Shown one piece after another: positions 60,850 to 64,000 of a stretch of DNA of 64,000 nt. The position numbers and the translations under genes were made by a program. Source of the stretch: Pseudomonadales bacterium (GTDB taxonomy: Bacteria > Pseudomonadota > Gammaproteobacteria > Pseudomonadales > Azotimanducaceae); contig JAWKZN010000001.1 of assembly GCA_041395945.1 (NCBI GenBank), positions 2,232,001 through 2,296,000 on the forward strand, written 5' to 3'. The notes beneath the pieces were generated by a model that saw nothing but the letters and a program-made list of their open reading frames with translations, searched no databases and was not told where the DNA came from. Numbering within the stretch: position 1 is the first letter of the stretch; each line of letters opens with the position of its first letter.

Positions 60850-61965
60850 TCAAGGCTTGTCCAACCCCTCGATCGGCCGATAGTAGGGCTTGCCTTCCAG
60901 TGTCTGGACCTTCTTCGTCCAGTTCTCTCCGGCAACCTCCGGCGTAAACGACCAGTCCTGGCGTGCGTAATTCCAGCTCGCAGGATTCAGAGACTGGGCG
61001 ATCTCCCAGTACTTGTCCGCGCGTGCCTGATCGCCTGCGCCGAAGAAATACACCGCCAGCCTGAAATTGGCTTCTGCGATCGCTTCCTCGTCCGAAGGTG
61101 GCGCCACAGCCACCGATCCGACCGGCTTCAGGTATTCACTGGCTTCCCCTTCCTTCACCCAGCTGGTGACCATGGGCGCATAGTCTTCCCGGCCGAACTG
61201 GAAATCGCCCATCCTGTGGATGGTGGCATAGGTGCCTTCATCGATCCGGCGCACGTTGCCGGCCTCATCGATCCAGACCGCTGAGGGCACGTTCACCAGG
61301 TTGTACAGAGCACTCAGCCTGTGCTGAGTGTCGACCAGCGTGATGTACTTCGCGCCAGCCTTTTCGTACCAGGGTGCGGCGGCTTCCACACCTGCGGAGT
61401 CCTGGGCGGCTGCAATAATGATGAAATTGTCGTCTTTGAGTGTTTCGAATACTGCCTGCCAACCTGACAGGTCAAAGCGGCATCCTCACCAGCTTGCCCA
61501 GGACAGCAGCATGATCTTCTGCCCCTTGAAATCGGAGAGCCGATGCAGGCGCCCTTCGACATCCGGCAGCTCGAAATCCGGCGCCACTCCGCGCTCGAAG
61601 AAGCTCGCGCGCCGCACCGGGACGGCACCGAAGCTCCAGACTCCGGCATCGTGATCCACTACGTAGGGCTGCTGCAGCCGATCGGCGAGTTCGGCGACGT
61701 TGAACCAGCGCTCGCCACCACGGGTCACAAATATGTCGCTGTCTTCTTCCTGACGCACCGGCACACAGATGTCGTCGATGCAGGCGCCTTCCGGCTTCAG
61801 CTCGAAGCCGTTGACCTCGGTCAGGTCTTCCGGATGAATCCACAGGTCGGTTGGATCCGCCAGGGTCTGTTCGACCGCAACTGTCCGACCTTCATAGAGC
61901 ACTACTGCTTTGGCGTACGACTCGACCGCCGTAAGCAACAGCAGCATGCCCACCAGAATTCTCAT
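60850..61965 (-). CDS. Exported TlpA/ResA-like selenoprotein (UGA read as selenocysteine at 160)
   Basis: 371 residues when TGA at 61486-61488 is read through; the frame is unbroken on both sides. ATG with GGGGAG upstream. Signal peptide 1-18. N-terminal domain (20-120) with a Cys pair (GACIDDIC). The thioredoxin fold begins APDFELPDVEGRLHRLSDF and reaches LLSWASW-U160-G-C162-RFDLSGW, where cysteine usually stands in TlpA relatives (WASWC). The cis-Pro region NVPSAVWIDEAG follows, and a C-terminal extension of 120 residues is TPR-like. UGA is followed by a hairpin with a G-start loop. selD, 74 bp upstream on the same strand, is itself a selenoprotein gene. Likely a periplasmic thiol-disulfide or peroxide reductase. 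Confidence 0.9.
61457..61482 (-). promoter_or_regulatory. Bacterial SECIS-like hairpin after UGA160
   Basis: Reading the minus strand, TGCC pairs with GGCA, and GACCT with AGGTT, after a five-base 5' bulge. The loop is GTC, with G first. The loop begins 17 nt after the UGA. Bacterial SECIS elements need a short loop with G near its start about 16-37 nt after UGA, so this fits. It needs SelB to function. Confidence 0.75.
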
Positions 61966-62039
61966 ACTGTCTCCCCTCTCCAGTTCACATACGCCCTGAA
62001 CTATACGCCCTCACCCGCAGCGAAGGTAACGCCGGTGCC

Positions 62040-63089
62040 TCAATCGATCACCAGATGAGTGCCATCGCCGCTGGCAACGGCGTGGCCGATACAGGCGGCG
62101 TCCGCCACTCCGGCTGCGCGCAGATCCCGCACCAGCGCCTCGACAACAGACGCATCGACAGCCAGCAGCAGCCCGCCGTTGGTCTGCGGATCGAACAGCA
62201 GTTCCGTCTGCGCAGGTTGCAGCGAGGCTCGGATATCCATGTCCGGCTCCGACAACGCGCGGTTGCTGACATTCGAGCCCGTGGACATGCCACGTTCATA
62301 CATGGCCCGCGCGCCGCTCATGAAGGGGATGTCCCGGTAGCGCAGTTCGATGCGAACCTTCGAGCCACGCGCCATCTCCAGACTGTGTCCGGCCAGCCCG
62401 AATCCGGTGATATCGGTTGCCGCATGCACCTCGTAGCGGGCTGCGACTTCTGCGGCTGTGCGGTTGAGGGCGACCAGTGTCGACCGGCAGGCCTCGAGAT
62501 CCTGCGCGTTCACCCAGCCCTTGAGATTTGCATTGAGCAGCACACCGCTCCCCACTGGTTTGGTGAGCACCAGGCCATCACCCGGCCGCACACCTGAGTT
62601 GCGCCAGCAGCGCTGGGGATGCACCACTCCGGTGACCGCCAGTCCGAATTTCGGCTCCGGATCCTCCACGGTGTGGCCACCGGCCAGCACGGCGCCGGCT
62701 TCATCGATTTTCTGTCGTGCGCCGCGAACGATGCCTGCCAGAATTTCCGGCCCGAGCTCATCTGCCGGGAAACAGACCAGGTTCAGACAGGTAACCGGAC
62801 GCCCACCCATGGCATACACGTCACTCAGTGCATTCGCCGCGGCAATCTGACCGAACAGTTCAGGATCATCGAAGGGCGGCGTGATGAAATCCGCCGTGAC
62901 CACGATCGCGATCTCATCCGTGAGGCGATACACGCCCGCATCGTCGGAGGTGTCGTAACCGACAATGAGATTGGGGTCCGCGACCTTCGGCAGCGAACCC
63001 AGCAGCGCCTGCAGCTCGACCGAGCTGACCTTGGCGGCTCAGCCGCAGGTGCGCGACAGACTGGTGAGCGTGTGTTTCTTGCGGAACAA
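62040..63089 (-). CDS. selD: Selenide, water dikinase with selenocysteine at position 17
   Basis: 349 residues (E. coli 347) when the TGA at 63039-63041 is read as selenocysteine. I start at the TTG at 63089, with AAGGAG six bases upstream. This places U17 in SRTCG-U17-AAK20 exactly where E. coli SelD has Cys17 and Lys20. The rest follows the family: DTSDDAGVYRL, MGGRPVTCLNLV, GGHTVEDPEPKFGLAVTG, TDITGFGLAGHSLEM and FDPQTNGGLLLAV. The enzyme makes selenophosphate from selenide and ATP for Sec-tRNA. A call limited to 62040-62933 would drop the catalytic N-terminus. Confidence 0.95.
63012..63027 (-). promoter_or_regulatory. Bacterial SECIS-like hairpin after UGA17 of selD
   Basis: On the minus strand CAGCTC-GGTC-GAGCTG forms a perfect 6-bp stem with a four-base GGTC loop, extendable by GCC/GGC around bulges. 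The loop begins 17 nt after the UGA, the same spacing as in the downstream gene. A GGU loop is the feature recognised by SelB in E. coli fdhF. Confidence 0.8.
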
Positions 63090-63209
63090 ATCCGACTCCT
63101 TCGACGCATCCGCTACCCCATGCAGCGGCGCGGAACCATGCTATCGTTGCCGGCCGTTTATTAACACCCGGGAGCAATGCGTCTCCCCCCAGACACACCG
63201 GAGAGCGCG

Positions 63210-63647
63210 ATGGCAGATACCCGTATGACCCGTTCCGAACGCGAGGCCTTCCTGGCAGACCTTCATGTTGGCGTACTGTCTGTTCCCGCTGAAAACAGCG
63301 CCCCGCTCTCCGCGCCCGTCTGGTACGACTACCGCCCGGGCGGGGACATCTGGTTGCTGACCGGCAGGACTTCTCAGAAAGGCAGGCTGCTCAGGAAAGG
63401 TACTCGAGTCACGCTGGTCGCCCAGAAGGAGTCACTGCCTTACGCCTATGTCTCGGTAGAAGGCACGGTGACCGCCATCACACCGGCCGAAGTCGACACC
63501 GACACACGACCCATGGCCCGCCGTTATCTCGGCGACAAGATGGGGGATGCCTATGCGGCCCAGAATTCCGAGGATGACTCGGTGCGGGTGACGATACGTG
63601 CCGACCGCTGGCTGACCGTGGACTACGCGAAGAGTGGCGCGGGCTGA
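63210..63647 (+). CDS. Pyridoxamine 5'-phosphate oxidase-like flavin protein
   Basis: 145 residues from the ATG at 63210 (GGAGAG upstream). Split beta-barrel fold: AFLADLHVGVLSV, SAPVWYDYRPGGDIWLLTG, KGRLLRKGTRVTLVAQ, YAYVSVEGTV. It resembles the PNPOx-like F420/FMN oxidoreductases rather than true PdxH. Divergent from selD, with 120 bp between the starts. Confidence 0.88.
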   Translation: MADTRMTRSEREAFLADLHVGVLSVPAENSAPLSAPVWYDYRPGGDIWLLTGRTSQKGRLLRKGTRVTLVAQKESLPYAYVSVEGTVTAITPAEVDTDTRPMARRYLGDKMGDAYAAQNSEDDSVRVTIRADRWLTVDYAKSGAG

Positions 63648-63798
63648 TCCGCCATAACCCGGTCTCCGGCACCCCTGGCGATCCGTTCTTTAGTGTATAT
63701 CCTGTGCTGCGCACACTACTATTCCGGCGCCGAAGCCACCTAACGCCGTTCCGGCCCGTTAGAGGGCTACCTGAATCGCATCCCAACGGGAGATCACC

Positions 63799-64000
63799 AT
63801 GCAGCTGAATACTTTGAACAGACCGCGGTACCTGATCCGGCTGGCAAAAACCTGCGCCGTCGGACTTGCGCTCACCTGCGCGCTCACCACCTCTGCTGCG
63901 ACACCTGCGGACCCCGAAAACGCCGCACGCGCAGTGATGGTCGACTTTCTGGACGCCTTCAACGCCCGGGACGCAGAGCGCTGGGCGGACACCCTGCAGT
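63799..64000 (+). CDS. Exported protein, NTF2/SnoaL-like (3' end outside window)
   Basis: 67 residues visible before the window ends. Starts ATG behind CGGGAGA. A signal peptide (LAKTCAVGLALTCALTTSAA) is followed by AARAVMVDFLDAFNARDAERWADTLQ, which resembles the first helix of SnoaL/NTF2-like domains. The function cannot be called from the fragment. Confidence 0.75.
   Translation, partial: MQLNTLNRPRYLIRLAKTCAVGLALTCALTTSAATPADPENAARAVMVDFLDAFNARDAERWADTLQ

Noticed and set aside
61270..61500. Frameshift or pseudogene explanation for the TlpA-like gene
   Set aside because: No frame change is needed; only one TGA separates two in-frame halves. It falls exactly at the redox Cys position, has a SECIS-like hairpin, and selD adjoins it.
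62931..62933. GTG at 62933 as the start of selD
   Set aside because: It would remove the catalytic position 17, Lys20 and DTSDDAG, all conserved and present upstream in frame.

Overview
The window is high-GC bacterial DNA. It is packed with short-gap genes on both strands and reads as chromosome from a gammaproteobacterium. Pointers to that group are rlmJ, yceH, a medium-chain PHA synthase with its PhaZ depolymerase, a modABC operon, mddA, bifunctional glutathionylspermidine synthetase/amidase and selD. I cannot name a genus. I see no rRNA, tRNA, CRISPR array, prophage or transposase gene.

Layout. 1-5141: a polyamine or amine catabolism block (PuuB-like FAD oxidase, periplasmic amidohydrolase, PuuA-like ligase) and an epoxide hydrolase. 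5418-7315: an RRM protein facing a RhlE-type DEAD-box helicase, a cold-response style pair. 7531-12815: acyltransferase, glutathionylspermidine synthetase/amidase, FG-GAP exported protein, RlmJ. 12871-24066: three large exported proteins of unknown function and two smaller ones, interleaved with an orphan NarL-type response regulator and a hybrid histidine kinase. 24143-26733: phaC and phaZ. 26777-32726: yceH, a membrane protein, an ArsB/NhaD-type permease, modABC, an EVE protein. 32960-39637: the Anbu cluster (circularly permuted ATP-grasp, alpha-E, transglutaminase-DUF2126, Anbu protease). 39667-45893: BTAD/TolB/TPR regulator, MddA, MscS, CPA1 antiporter. 45894-46756: a non-coding stretch full of nested hairpin repeats. 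46757-56601: an oxidative and hydrolytic catabolic island (GMC dehydrogenase pair, esterase, two PhyH dioxygenases, amidohydrolase, FAD oxidase, carboxylesterase). 56728-60814: small accessory genes (two GFA proteins, GNAT, XRE/DUF2975 pair, ICMT-like, CSD-DUF1294) and one decayed GNAT gene. 60850-63089: two adjacent genes each interrupted by one in-frame UGA. 63210-64000: a PNPOx-like protein and a truncated exported protein.

Two signals stand out. First, selD and its downstream neighbour are both selenoprotein genes. SelD carries the UGA exactly at catalytic position 17. The neighbour, an exported TlpA/ResA-like protein, carries it in a W-U-G-C motif. Each UGA is followed by a hairpin whose loop starts with G, 17 nt after the codon. 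Conventional gene calling splits or truncates both. Second, the 45.9-46.8 kb gap holds four long nested hairpins. Two share a core motif but have unrelated, perfectly self-complementary arms. The other two sit inside a 270-bp MITE-like element. Related single ends of that element lie between modA and modB and in front of the EVE gene.
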